Positions 6,873 to 14,875 of a DNA stretch of 21,538 bases are shown here, piece after piece. Each line of letters starts with the position of its first letter. Position 1 is the stretch's first letter. The DNA comes from an uncultured Lactobacillus sp. (GTDB taxonomy: Bacteria; Bacillota; Bacilli; Lactobacillales; Lactobacillaceae). The stretch lies in NCBI GenBank assembly GCA_945281075.1, contig CALYQE010000016.1:1-21538 (forward strand), in the 5' to 3' direction. Position numbers and translations under genes: made by a program. The notes under the pieces are model-generated. The model was not told the DNA's origin and ran no database searches. It saw nothing but the letters and a program-made list of their open reading frames with translations.

Positions 6873-8057
6873 ATGAAAATTACAGGAGTGAAAACATATC
6901 AATTAAGATATGAATATTGTGCTGATTGCAGTTTTAGTGATGCAATGGGGACAAATCCAGCAAGGCAAGCATTATTAGTGAAGATAGAAACAAATACGGA
7001 CCTGTACGGAATTGGAGAAGCATGGAGCTATGGTAGTCCAACAAACATTCAAAGTGCAATCATCAAGCAACAGCTTGAACCAATTTTGGTAAATCAGGAC
7101 CCAACAAACATTGAGCAGCTTTACCAAACAATGTACTGGCGAACAATTGCCCACGGCAGAAGAGGGCTTATTGAAGGAGCAATAAGTGGTGTCGATATTG
7201 CCTTATGGGATTTGTTCGGCAAAATTTGCAATATGCCAGTGCATAAGCTATTGGGTGGACAAACCAATAAGGTGTCTTCGTATGCCTCAGGGGGCTTTTA
7301 CTTTCATTCGAAAGAATATAATTTGGCTAGTGAAATTAAAAATTGGGTAAAGCTGGGCTACAAAACTTTTAAAATTAAAATTGGTCGAGTCCACCACGTT
7401 GATGGCAACCCGTGTAAGTATTCTGCAGATCAAACGGGTAGTGTTACTCTCAGTGAAGACATTGAACGAATAGCCCTTTTGAGAGAAATAGTCGGGCCAA
7501 ACAATATAATAATCGTTGATGCTAATTCTGCGTGGACACCAGAAATATTCAATTTAGTTATTGGAAAGCTAAAAGCAATTGGACTTAATTGCATAGAAGA
7601 GCCATATCCTTTTGAGAATATTGAAGGATATGAAAAACTGCATGAAGTATTCCCAGAAGTTGCAATTATGGGTTTTGAAGGGGAGCAAAATATTTTTAAT
7701 TTTGCCAAAATTACTGAAAGTCACTACTTGGATATTTTGGAACCAGATATTGGCTGGTGTGGAGGTTTCACCGCTACTAAGAAAATAGCCGCTGAAGCAG
7801 AGGCACATTATAAGCGCGTATCGATGCATTCTTTTGGTTCGGCTGTCCATTTTGCGGCAAGTTTGCAAATGGCAGCAGCAATCCCTAACGCATATTCAGT
7901 TGAAGATGAGGTTAATTTTAATCCGCTAAGGACAGACCTCCTGAAAAAGCCTTTCGTCAAAGATAAAGAAATGAACTACCTTTTACCAGAGGACAAGCCT
8001 GGATTGGGCATTGAATTGGATTGGAATAAAGTTAAAAAGTACGAAATGAAGGGATAA
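6873..8057 (+). CDS. Enolase-superfamily acid-sugar dehydratase or epimerase (mandelate racemase subgroup)
   Basis: 394 residues from ATG 6873; an upstream TTG at 6819 is in frame but lies in the preceding terminator. Capping domain with the signature GAISGVDIALWDLFGK near residue 102-116, then the barrel. All catalytic elements are present: KxK at Lys167/Lys169 (FKIKIG), metal ligands Asp216 (VDANSAW), Glu242/243 (IEEP), Glu269 or 271, and the Asp292/His319 dyad (EPDIG, SMHSFGS). An unusually long insert of about 25 residues rich in His and Cys follows the KxK strand. The ribosome binding site is weak. Four bases separate it from the permease gene, so the permease probably supplies its substrate, an unknown sugar acid. 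Confidence 0.85.
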   Translation: MKITGVKTYQLRYEYCADCSFSDAMGTNPARQALLVKIETNTDLYGIGEAWSYGSPTNIQSAIIKQQLEPILVNQDPTNIEQLYQTMYWRTIAHGRRGLIEGAISGVDIALWDLFGKICNMPVHKLLGGQTNKVSSYASGGFYFHSKEYNLASEIKNWVKLGYKTFKIKIGRVHHVDGNPCKYSADQTGSVTLSEDIERIALLREIVGPNNIIIVDANSAWTPEIFNLVIGKLKAIGLNCIEEPYPFENIEGYEKLHEVFPEVAIMGFEGEQNIFNFAKITESHYLDILEPDIGWCGGFTATKKIAAEAEAHYKRVSMHSFGSAVHFAASLQMAAAIPNAYSVEDEVNFNPLRTDLLKKPFVKDKEMNYLLPEDKPGLGIELDWNKVKKYEMKG

Positions 8058-8061
8058 AATT

Positions 8062-9366
8062 ATGACAATGTATGTAGTAAGCATAGTTGTAGCAATTGGG
8101 CTTTTGGTTTTTTTGATTTTTAAAGGCGTTAATATGATCCCTGCTTCATTGATAGCATCTCTAGCTGCAATTTTGCTTAGCGGAATAGACCTATGGAAGG
8201 GTCTTTTGCAGGGCTATGGTCTGACCATGGGCAATTATGTTAAAAACTTCTTTTTGATTTTCTTTTTGTCTGCCTTGTTTGGTGCAATTATGTCTGATAG
8301 CGGGGCAGCATCAAAAATTGCTTCAACCTTAGTTGATAAAATTGGTGAAAATAGCGTAATTCTAGTCTTGTTAGTAGTCACTCTAATCCTTTCATACGGT
8401 GGGATCATGACATACCTTGTTGCTTTTACATTATATCCAATTGCCGTGATTTTATTTAAAGAGGCTGATATACCGATCAAGCTTTTTCCAGCGACCATTT
8501 TAGGAATAGCGGCAACAATTTGTATGACGACTTTACCTGGTAGTCCACAAATTCAGAACATTATGCCTACGCAGTATTTTCACACTAATATTTATGCCGG
8601 ACCAGTTATTGGAGTTGTTTGTGGAATCTACGTTTTCATAGCAAACTATATTTATTTAAAGCATTCAAAGAATAAGTGCAAGAAAAACGGCGAACACTTT
8701 ATTGCCTTAGATCCAACGGCTGGAACAAAAGTCAGGGACGATAAAATGAACTTCTGGGTAGCTATCCTGCCGATCGTTGTTATGCTTGGTATGATTTTTA
8801 TTCTAAAAAACAAGGTGGATGCCAACTTTTCAGTCGTCATAGCTATGTTTACTGCTAATGTACTGGCACTCATTCTTTTTTACAGACAGCTAGGCAATCG
8901 TATTAGCAAAACGATCGAAACCGGAACGCACAATGGAATTAATGCTTTGATGACCACGTCTGCTGTTGTGGCTTTTGGCGGCGTGGCCACAATGTCGTCA
9001 CAATTTACTAATATCGTCAAGACGATATCCAATAGTCACTCGAATATTTACATAATATCAATGCTAGTGGTAAGTATAGCATCGGGAATTTCTGGTTCGG
9101 CTAGTGGCGGGATTGGGATCTGGCTCAATTCATTTGGCTTGCAATTGACAACAATGAATCTTAATTTTGGTGCATTGCATAGACTTGCAGTAATGTCATC
9201 AGGGTGGACAGGCTGCTCGCCATTTTCGAGTGGGCCTGTCGTTGCCAGTTCTATTGCCCATGTGAAGCTCAAGGATTCCTACCCCTATATTTTCGTAACT
9301 TGCGTAATTAATCCGTTTATTGCTATGGTGATTGGTTATTTCATGTTTAGCATTGGCATTGTGTAA
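8062..9366 (+). CDS. GntP-family permease (gluconate/hydroxy-acid type)
   Basis: 434 residues, hydrophobic with about 12 membrane segments. The order of segments, the loop LTLILSYGGIMTYLVAFTLYPIA, the central cytoplasmic loop near residues 205-230 and the GISGSASGGIGIW segment are as in GntP-type gluconate and D-beta-hydroxybutyrate permeases. These are proton-coupled importers of sugar acids or hydroxy acids. The ATG is four bases after the stop of the enolase-superfamily gene, with AAGGGA inside that gene's end, so translation is probably coupled. A hairpin terminator follows. The exact substrate is unknown. Confidence 0.82.
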   Translation: MTMYVVSIVVAIGLLVFLIFKGVNMIPASLIASLAAILLSGIDLWKGLLQGYGLTMGNYVKNFFLIFFLSALFGAIMSDSGAASKIASTLVDKIGENSVILVLLVVTLILSYGGIMTYLVAFTLYPIAVILFKEADIPIKLFPATILGIAATICMTTLPGSPQIQNIMPTQYFHTNIYAGPVIGVVCGIYVFIANYIYLKHSKNKCKKNGEHFIALDPTAGTKVRDDKMNFWVAILPIVVMLGMIFILKNKVDANFSVVIAMFTANVLALILFYRQLGNRISKTIETGTHNGINALMTTSAVVAFGGVATMSSQFTNIVKTISNSHSNIYIISMLVVSIASGISGSASGGIGIWLNSFGLQLTTMNLNFGALHRLAVMSSGWTGCSPFSSGPVVASSIAHVKLKDSYPYIFVTCVINPFIAMVIGYFMFSIGIV

Positions 9367-9400
9367 CGTAAACACAACGGTAGCAATATTTAAATGTAAG

Positions 9401-9433
9401 AAAAACAGTCTCAATCTTACAGAGGCTGTTTTT
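9401..9433. terminator. Bidirectional terminator between convergent genes
   Basis: AAAAACAGTCTC (9401-9412) pairs with GAGGCTGTTTTT (9422-9433), 12 base pairs with one G-T pair and a nine-base loop. It sits between the permease (+) and the D-2-hydroxyacid dehydrogenase (-). Confidence 0.8.
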
Positions 9434-9462
9434 GTATTATTTTATAATTATGCTTTTTGAGC

Positions 9463-10449
9463 TTATCCTTTAAAGACAGATGGGTTTATAGGAAATTGAG
9501 GCATCTTGCCGTTAGCAAAGTCGATGATCGCCTGAGCTGCACCAAGACCGACTGCTTCACTTGCTTCATAGGTCGTTCCAGCCATATGCGGTGTGAGAAT
9601 AAGATTTTTGGCAGTAAACAGTGGATTACTTGGTTCAGGTGGTTCTGGATTAAAAGAATCAATGGCGGCCCCAGCAATTATACCGTCATTTAAAGCATTA
9701 GCCAAATCCGTTTCGTTAATGATGCCGCCGCGTGCAGAATTGATGATGATGGCACTATTTTTCATCATCTTCATTTGCTTATCAGTAATCATATTCTTAG
9801 TCTCATCGGTTAATGGCATGTTGATTGATAAAAAGTCAGCTTCAGGATAGACTTGTTCAAGTTTTGCATATAGTGGCCATTTGACCTCGTCTTGCTTTAA
9901 GTAAGGATCATAGCCAATTACTTTCATGCCGAAGGCCTCGGCATATTTGGCAGTAATTTTTCCTACATGCCCTAAGCCTAAAATTGCTAAAGTTTTGCCG
10001 GATAGTTCATGTCCGTTTAGTTTGTATTTATCCGCAAAATTGGGCAAAGAACCACTCTTTTGTAATTCGTCTTTTTTTTCCTTGATAGTTGAATTCGCAT
10101 TAAAAACGTTGCGCGAAAGAGCTAGCATAGTGGTTAATACATACTCAGCAACGGCGTTTGAGTTGGCACCATTAACTCTGGCAACTAGGATGCCTTTTTT
10201 AGTTGCTTCGTCAATATCAACAGCATTAAAGCCAGTTCCATTTCGAGAAATAATTCTTAATTGCGGTGCAGCATCAATCATTTCCTTATTAAGTGGTGTA
10301 GAACGCATGATAACGGCATAAGCGTCCTTTAATCCACGTTTCATATTCTCAAGATCAGTACCTGCAGAAACCTCTACTTTGAAGCCATTTTTCTTTAACA
10401 AGTTGATACCTGCATCATCAATTTTTTCACTTAACAAAACTTTTTTCAC
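9463..10449 (-). CDS. D-isomer-specific 2-hydroxyacid dehydrogenase (phosphoglycerate dehydrogenase-like)
   Basis: 328 residues, NAD-dependent. Substrate domain to about residue 100, Rossmann domain with LGLGHVG (Gly158/160/163) and Asp181, and the catalytic triad Arg240 (NSARGG), Glu269 (NPEPPEP) and His288 (LTPHMAGT). It has no C-terminal ACT or extra domain, so it is unlikely to be a regulated serine-biosynthesis enzyme; hydroxypyruvate, glyoxylate or a sugar-derived 2-keto acid are alternatives. The start is GTG at 10447-10449, with AGGAGG about eight bases upstream. It is divergent from the dehydratase-lactonase operon, which points to a shared sugar-acid pathway. Confidence 0.87.
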   Translation of the reverse strand: MKKVLLSEKIDDAGINLLKKNGFKVEVSAGTDLENMKRGLKDAYAVIMRSTPLNKEMIDAAPQLRIISRNGTGFNAVDIDEATKKGILVARVNGANSNAVAEYVLTTMLALSRNVFNANSTIKEKKDELQKSGSLPNFADKYKLNGHELSGKTLAILGLGHVGKITAKYAEAFGMKVIGYDPYLKQDEVKWPLYAKLEQVYPEADFLSINMPLTDETKNMITDKQMKMMKNSAIIINSARGGIINETDLANALNDGIIAGAAIDSFNPEPPEPSNPLFTAKNLILTPHMAGTTYEASEAVGLGAAQAIIDFANGKMPQFPINPSVFKG

Positions 10450-10555
10450 AGCTAAGCCTCCTGTTTATTATCTACTATAAGTTAATCTTAATGGGATGGA
10501 TTGCAAAGATAAAGAACAACATGGTACATCAGATGAACCTAAAGTGACTGTTTTA

Positions 10556-10604
10556 TTTTTAACAAATTAGTTAGGATGTAGTTGTTAAAAAGAAAGCGCT
10601 TCCG
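10556..10604. promoter_or_regulatory. Operator-like inverted repeat and cre-like box before the dehydratase operon
   Basis: TTTTTAACAA (10556-10565) and TTGTTAAAAA (10582-10591) are a perfect ten-base inverted repeat with a 16-base spacer. The right arm abuts AGAAAGCGCTTCCG (10591-10604), a near-match to the cre consensus with a palindromic GAAAGCGCTTCC core. The same ten-mer TTTTTAACAA occurs at 4946-4955 before the other enolase-superfamily gene. Both elements lie within 70 bases of the start at 10622. Confidence 0.5.
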
Positions 10605-10621
10605 AAAATAGGAGGATTTTG

Positions 10622-11839
10622 ATGAAAATTACAAGTATAGATGTAATGAAGGTCCCGTCACCAGATGTCAGTTTTGATGGCAATGGCTCTGGTTCAGCAG
10701 AAGAATGGGCACCAATAGTTGTGAAAATTAACACAGACGATGGCATATCTGGCTTTGGTGAAGCTGGTCTTGCTTATGGCAAAGGTTGGCATGCTGGTTT
10801 TGGCATGGTTCTGGATTTTGCCCACACAATTATTGGTGAAGATCCAATGAAAATTGAAAAAATCTGGAATAAGTTGCAAAGAACCACTTATTGGGGAATT
10901 GCTGGAGGTGTAATTCCTAATGCGGCGATTAGTGCAATTGATATTGCTCTTTGGGATATTAAGGGCAAGTATTATAACACTCCGATATACCAACTTTTAG
11001 GAGGAAAAACTAACGATAATCTGCGATCCTATGCCAGCCAGTTGCAATACAATTGGGGTGAAGCTCCTGATCCAAACAAACTAAAGCTTTCAACTCCTGA
11101 TGATTATGCGAAGGTTACTGAAAAAGTAATTAATGACGGCTATACATGCTTAAAGTTTGATCCAATTATGTGGGGCAGTGATCCCCAAAAAACTTGGGTC
11201 ACTAAAGGACCAGTTAATGAAAATGTTATTCGGGTTGCTTATGAACGAATTAAGGCAATTCGCGATACTGCAGGTCCTGACTTTGACATTATTTTGGATA
11301 TGCATGCCAATTCAGATACAACTTCTGCGATAAAAATGGCGCAAGCTTTTGCACCACTTAAAATTCTATATTATGAAGAACCAGTTGATCCAATGAATCC
11401 TAACTTTTATAAGATTGTTCACAATAATGTTGACATGCCAATAGCTGGAGGAGAAAGAACTTTTACTAGATGGGGCTTTAGGCAAATGTTTGAAGACAGG
11501 TCTCTTGATATTGTTCAACCCGACTTAACTCTAGCTGGCGGCATCACAGAAACAAAGAAAATTTGCGACATGGCTTATACCTATGATATTAATGCACAAG
11601 TTCATGTCTGTGGGTCGCCAATTGCAATTGCTGCAGCACTTCAAGTTGAAGCAGTTATTCCGAATTTTTTCATTCATGAAGTATATCAGCGTGCTTTATA
11701 CAAAAAAGACCGAGCTGCTGCCGTCTATGACGACCTGATACCAGTTAATGGACAAGTTCAAGTCCCGAACCGCCCTGGTATTGGACAAGAGTTGAAGCCC
11801 GAAGTTATTAAAAAGAGCAAAGTTGTTACTATTGATTGA
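10622..11839 (+). CDS. Enolase-superfamily dehydratase, D-galactonate/mannonate dehydratase-like
   Basis: 405 residues. Probable acid-sugar dehydratase giving a 2-keto-3-deoxy sugar acid. Capping-domain signature AISAIDIALWDIKGK near residues 102-116. The second barrel strand has LKFDP (Lys178, Asp180) rather than KxK, as in galactonate/mannonate dehydratases. Then Asp226 and His228 (ILDMHAN), Glu252/253 (YEEP), Glu278 (AGGERTF) and Asp301/His328 (VQPDL, VHVCGSPIA). The run DIVQPDLTLAGGITE is close to DgoD. I prefer ATG 10622 over TTG 10619: GGAGG at 10611-10615 gives a six-base spacing. First gene of an operon with a lactonase. Substrate not settled between galactonate, mannonate and related acids. 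Confidence 0.85.
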   Translation: MKITSIDVMKVPSPDVSFDGNGSGSAEEWAPIVVKINTDDGISGFGEAGLAYGKGWHAGFGMVLDFAHTIIGEDPMKIEKIWNKLQRTTYWGIAGGVIPNAAISAIDIALWDIKGKYYNTPIYQLLGGKTNDNLRSYASQLQYNWGEAPDPNKLKLSTPDDYAKVTEKVINDGYTCLKFDPIMWGSDPQKTWVTKGPVNENVIRVAYERIKAIRDTAGPDFDIILDMHANSDTTSAIKMAQAFAPLKILYYEEPVDPMNPNFYKIVHNNVDMPIAGGERTFTRWGFRQMFEDRSLDIVQPDLTLAGGITETKKICDMAYTYDINAQVHVCGSPIAIAAALQVEAVIPNFFIHEVYQRALYKKDRAAAVYDDLIPVNGQVQVPNRPGIGQELKPEVIKKSKVVTID

Positions 11840-11863
11840 TTTTTAATTAAGTAAGAGGTTAAT

Positions 11864-13015
11864 ATGGAAGACAAATTTCTACTAGGAGGTTATACTGCTG
11901 ACAGTTATACCGCTGGCAAACATAATAATTCAGAAGGCATTTATATTGCAAATTTAGATACCGAAAAGGGTCAGATTACCAACATTGATCTAATGACGAA
12001 GGTAGAAAATCCTGCCTTTTTCAACTATTCACTAAAAGATCATAAACTTGCTGTAGTTATGACTAAAGAAGATAAAACAGGCGGAGTTGGTATCATTGAC
12101 GTTGATCCTGCAACAGGCAAGGGCAAGTTGATTTCCGAATTCATGCTTGATCAGACCGTTAAGGGTGGCTATGAAGCGTATAACTACTTTAATCATTTGT
12201 ATTATTGGAATGACTTGAAATATACTGTTCCATCGTACGTTTATTTAGATGACAAACGCAAAATGATTTTTGCGGCTAATTATAATACTAATGCTATTTT
12301 GACTTGGAAACTTGATGATCATTACCAATTTGTTGATTCACATCGCTATCCAATTAAGGGCAGAGGTCCTAAAGCCGTTCAAGATGCTGCCCATATTCAC
12401 TACACGCGGCTGTTGCCGGATGGTCGATTAATTGTTTGTTCTTTAGGACATGATCGTTTATTTGTTTACGATGTAAATGATGATGCTAGTTTGCAGCTTG
12501 TATACGAATACGAAACTGAGCAGGGTTTTGGGCCACGCCAGCTCGCTTTTAATGGAAACACCAATAATTATCTTTACGTTTTGGATGAAGTTGGAAGTAA
12601 AACAGCCGTTGTTCATTATGATCCAGCGACTGGTCATATTGACCGGATTGCTAATTACTCAAATATTCCTGAGGGCTATGCTGGACACAATCAGTCGGCG
12701 GGGATTAGAGTTTCTGCTGATGGGAGGTTTGTTTACTCATCAAATCGAGGACACGATTCATTAGCCGTTTATCAGGTAATTGACGGTGGGAAGCATCTTG
12801 AAAAAATCCAGACAATTAAAACGAGCGGTGTTTCGCCACGCGACTTTGATTTAAGCAAAAATGGTGATTTCATCCTTTGTGCTAACCAAATGTCACATGA
12901 ACTGATACTGTTTAAGCGCAATCCAAAAACTGGCTACTTGTCAGTAGCGCAAATCGGTATTAAGCATGATGCTTGTGTTCGCGTACTTGAAGCCACTGAT
13001 TTATTAGCGAAGTAA
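11864..13015 (+). CDS. Lactonase family protein, seven-bladed beta-propeller (6-phosphogluconolactonase-like)
   Basis: 383 residues with repeated propeller blades. Family-typical segments are LLGGYTADSY at the N-terminus, a central QDAAHIHYTRLLPDGRLIV, FGPRQLAFN, YSSNRGHDSLAVY and GVSPRDFDLSKNGDFILCANQ at the C-terminus. These proteins hydrolyse sugar lactones. It is 24 bases downstream of the galactonate-dehydratase-like gene, so here it more likely opens an aldonolactone for that enzyme than serves the pentose phosphate route. No signal peptide, so it acts in the cytoplasm. Length is slightly above the usual 330-350. A strong terminator follows. Confidence 0.85.
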   Translation: MEDKFLLGGYTADSYTAGKHNNSEGIYIANLDTEKGQITNIDLMTKVENPAFFNYSLKDHKLAVVMTKEDKTGGVGIIDVDPATGKGKLISEFMLDQTVKGGYEAYNYFNHLYYWNDLKYTVPSYVYLDDKRKMIFAANYNTNAILTWKLDDHYQFVDSHRYPIKGRGPKAVQDAAHIHYTRLLPDGRLIVCSLGHDRLFVYDVNDDASLQLVYEYETEQGFGPRQLAFNGNTNNYLYVLDEVGSKTAVVHYDPATGHIDRIANYSNIPEGYAGHNQSAGIRVSADGRFVYSSNRGHDSLAVYQVIDGGKHLEKIQTIKTSGVSPRDFDLSKNGDFILCANQMSHELILFKRNPKTGYLSVAQIGIKHDACVRVLEATDLLAK

Positions 13016-13031
13016 TGACAATTATACGTAA

Positions 13032-13064
13032 AAAAGAGCTTGAGATTTATTCTCAAGCTCTTTT
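13032..13064. terminator. Strong bidirectional terminator
   Basis: AAAAGAGCTTGAGA (13032-13045) and TCTCAAGCTCTTTT (13051-13064) form a perfect 14-base-pair stem with a five-base loop. It separates the convergent lactonase (+) and epimerase (-) genes, with T-runs on both strands. Confidence 0.9.
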
Positions 13065-13144
13065 GTGCTTATCAATAGCCCATAATATTAAAGTATTTTG
13101 GAAATAAGCAATTCAATTTAAGAATTTAAAACTGTTGAAGATAA

Positions 13145-13801
13145 CTAGCCAAAGTATTCCTTTGTCTTTTTGATACACTCATCCAAATCGCTTGAAAACC
13201 CAAAAAATCCACTGTTCCCAAGCACTAGCATGTCAGAACCAGCTTCTTTAAGAGTTTGATAAGTTACTGGATTACATGAACCATCTACCTGAATTTCAAA
13301 GTTTAAATTGTTTTGTGTTCGGTACTTTTGCAACTGAGTGATATTTGGCACAGCTTGTTTAACAAATTTTCCGCCTGAATATCCCGGATCAACAGTCATC
13401 ACAGTCACCATGTCTACAAGGCCAAGGTAAGGAACAATATCGGCAATGCTTTCTTCGGGGTTGATTACCACACCAACCTTTCTATCGTTACCTTTAATTA
13501 GATTGATTAATCGAAAGGCTTGACCCTTAAGAGTTTCAGCGTGAATATTAATAAGATCAGTACCAGCAGAGATTAAATCGTTAAGATAGCACTCTGGATT
13601 ATCAACCATTAAGTGGGCATCGATCGGTTGGTTAGTTAGCGGCCTGATTGCTTTGATAAAATCGACTGATAAAGCCAAATTTTTAACGTAATGACCATCC
13701 ATAATATCAATATGATAATTATCGGTAAAAGAATTGAGATGTTTAATTTGTGCTGATACCATTGATAAGTCCATGCACATCAAAGATAAAGATATTTTCA
13801 T
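13145..13801 (-). CDS. alsE: D-allulose-6-phosphate 3-epimerase-like protein (ribulose-phosphate 3-epimerase family)
   Basis: 218 residues, (beta/alpha)8 barrel. The opening MKISLSLMCMDL, then HIDIMDGHYVKNLALS and LKGQAFRLI, follow E. coli AlsE more closely than Rpe. Metal and catalytic residues of the family are present: His30, Asp32, His63, Asp138 (MTVDPG) and Asp173 (VDGSCN). The expected reaction is D-allulose 6-phosphate to D-fructose 6-phosphate; ribulose 5-phosphate epimerisation is the alternative. Last gene of the minus-strand PTS operon; its ATG lies four bases after the stop of the dehydrogenase gene. This pairing links the operon product to fructose 6-phosphate. Confidence 0.78.
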   Translation of the reverse strand: MKISLSLMCMDLSMVSAQIKHLNSFTDNYHIDIMDGHYVKNLALSVDFIKAIRPLTNQPIDAHLMVDNPECYLNDLISAGTDLINIHAETLKGQAFRLINLIKGNDRKVGVVINPEESIADIVPYLGLVDMVTVMTVDPGYSGGKFVKQAVPNITQLQKYRTQNNLNFEIQVDGSCNPVTYQTLKEAGSDMLVLGNSGFFGFSSDLDECIKKTKEYFG

Positions 13802-13805
13802 TGAT

Positions 13806-14864
13806 TTAATCCCTTTCTTTACCGTTAATTACCATCATTGATTTGCATGAAAAAATCTTTTTGTCGTGAATTTGCTCGAACAAGTTGATTACATTATCTA
13901 TTTGAGCCTTCTGCGTGATTAAGTCTTTGACTTTCAAAGCTTTTCGATCAAGAGCATTTTTTGTAACTTCCCATTCATTTTTTTGGTATTTCTTATAGAC
14001 ATCGTTATATACAGAAACGATTTTACCCTCTTTTCTCATTAGTTGGTCGTATGTTTTACGCTCAAGCGTCATATCAGAATGAGGATTTCCAAGCAAGACT
14101 ACTGTTCCAAATTTTCTGATGGATTGGACGCAGCTATTGAAGGAGTGACTATTCCCTGTAGCTTCAACGACGATATTTGCAAGTTCCCCGTTAAATGCAC
14201 GCTGAATATTATCTAAATTGCTTTGGCCGTCATTATAAAAAACATGTTCAAATTGCAAATTTTTAGCAAAACTTATAGCCTTTTTGTCAATGTCGAATAA
14301 AGCTACTCTGTTTGCACCTGCCAGTTGAGCCCATCTTGCTACTAAAATTCCAATCGGCCCTGCACCGTAAATGACAACATTATCACCTAATTTAATGTTG
14401 GACTTTTGAATCGCATGCTGGGCAACTGTTGCAGGCTCAATCATGGCCCCTTCTTCATAAGAGATATTGTCAGTCAGTGGTACTAAGTTGAATGTGGGAA
14501 CAGTCAGATATTCTTCAAAGCCGCCATCGTTACGTGAGCCGAAATAATGGTAGTTTTCACATTGAACGTAGTCACCAGATAAGCAGTAGCGGCAGTGAAA
14601 ACAAGGCAAAACAGGGAAAACTGCTACTCTTTGGTTTAATAGACTTTGGTCAACGCTTTCTCCCAATTCAACGATTTTTCCTGCGAATTCATGACCAACA
14701 ACTGTTGGGAAATGGTATGTTCCATTCTGATAAACTCGGGGAATATCTGAACCGCAAATTCCGCATGCTTTGATTTGCAAAAGAACTTCATTAGATTTAG
14801 GCTTGGGTCTTTTTTTTTCTACTAGCTCTAATTTTCCGATTTCAGTTAATTCGATAGCTTTCAT
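13806..14864 (-). CDS. Zinc-dependent polyol-phosphate dehydrogenase, galactitol-1-phosphate 5-dehydrogenase-like
   Basis: 352 residues, medium-chain dehydrogenase. Catalytic zinc ligands Cys37 (GICGSD), His58 and Glu59 (GHEF); structural zinc cysteines 88, 91, 94 and 102; NAD-binding YGAGPIG (167-172) followed by Asp191, favouring NAD. The segments GSDIPRVYQNGTYHFP and LPCFHCRYCLSGDYVQC match GatD more closely than sorbitol or threonine dehydrogenases. It would oxidise a PTS-imported hexitol phosphate to a ketose 6-phosphate. With an AlsE-like epimerase next door the ketose may be allulose 6-phosphate, not tagatose 6-phosphate. Eleven bases separate it from the EIID gene. Confidence 0.8.
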   Translation of the reverse strand: MKAIELTEIGKLELVEKKRPKPKSNEVLLQIKACGICGSDIPRVYQNGTYHFPTVVGHEFAGKIVELGESVDQSLLNQRVAVFPVLPCFHCRYCLSGDYVQCENYHYFGSRNDGGFEEYLTVPTFNLVPLTDNISYEEGAMIEPATVAQHAIQKSNIKLGDNVVIYGAGPIGILVARWAQLAGANRVALFDIDKKAISFAKNLQFEHVFYNDGQSNLDNIQRAFNGELANIVVEATGNSHSFNSCVQSIRKFGTVVLLGNPHSDMTLERKTYDQLMRKEGKIVSVYNDVYKKYQKNEWEVTKNALDRKALKVKDLITQKAQIDNVINLFEQIHDKKIFSCKSMMVINGKERD

Positions 14865-14875
14865 ACTTTAAACTC

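Noticed and set aside
9593-10321. Plus-strand frames opposite the D-2-hydroxyacid dehydrogenase
   Set aside because: They lie antisense to a well-supported gene and have no start signals or recognisable domains.
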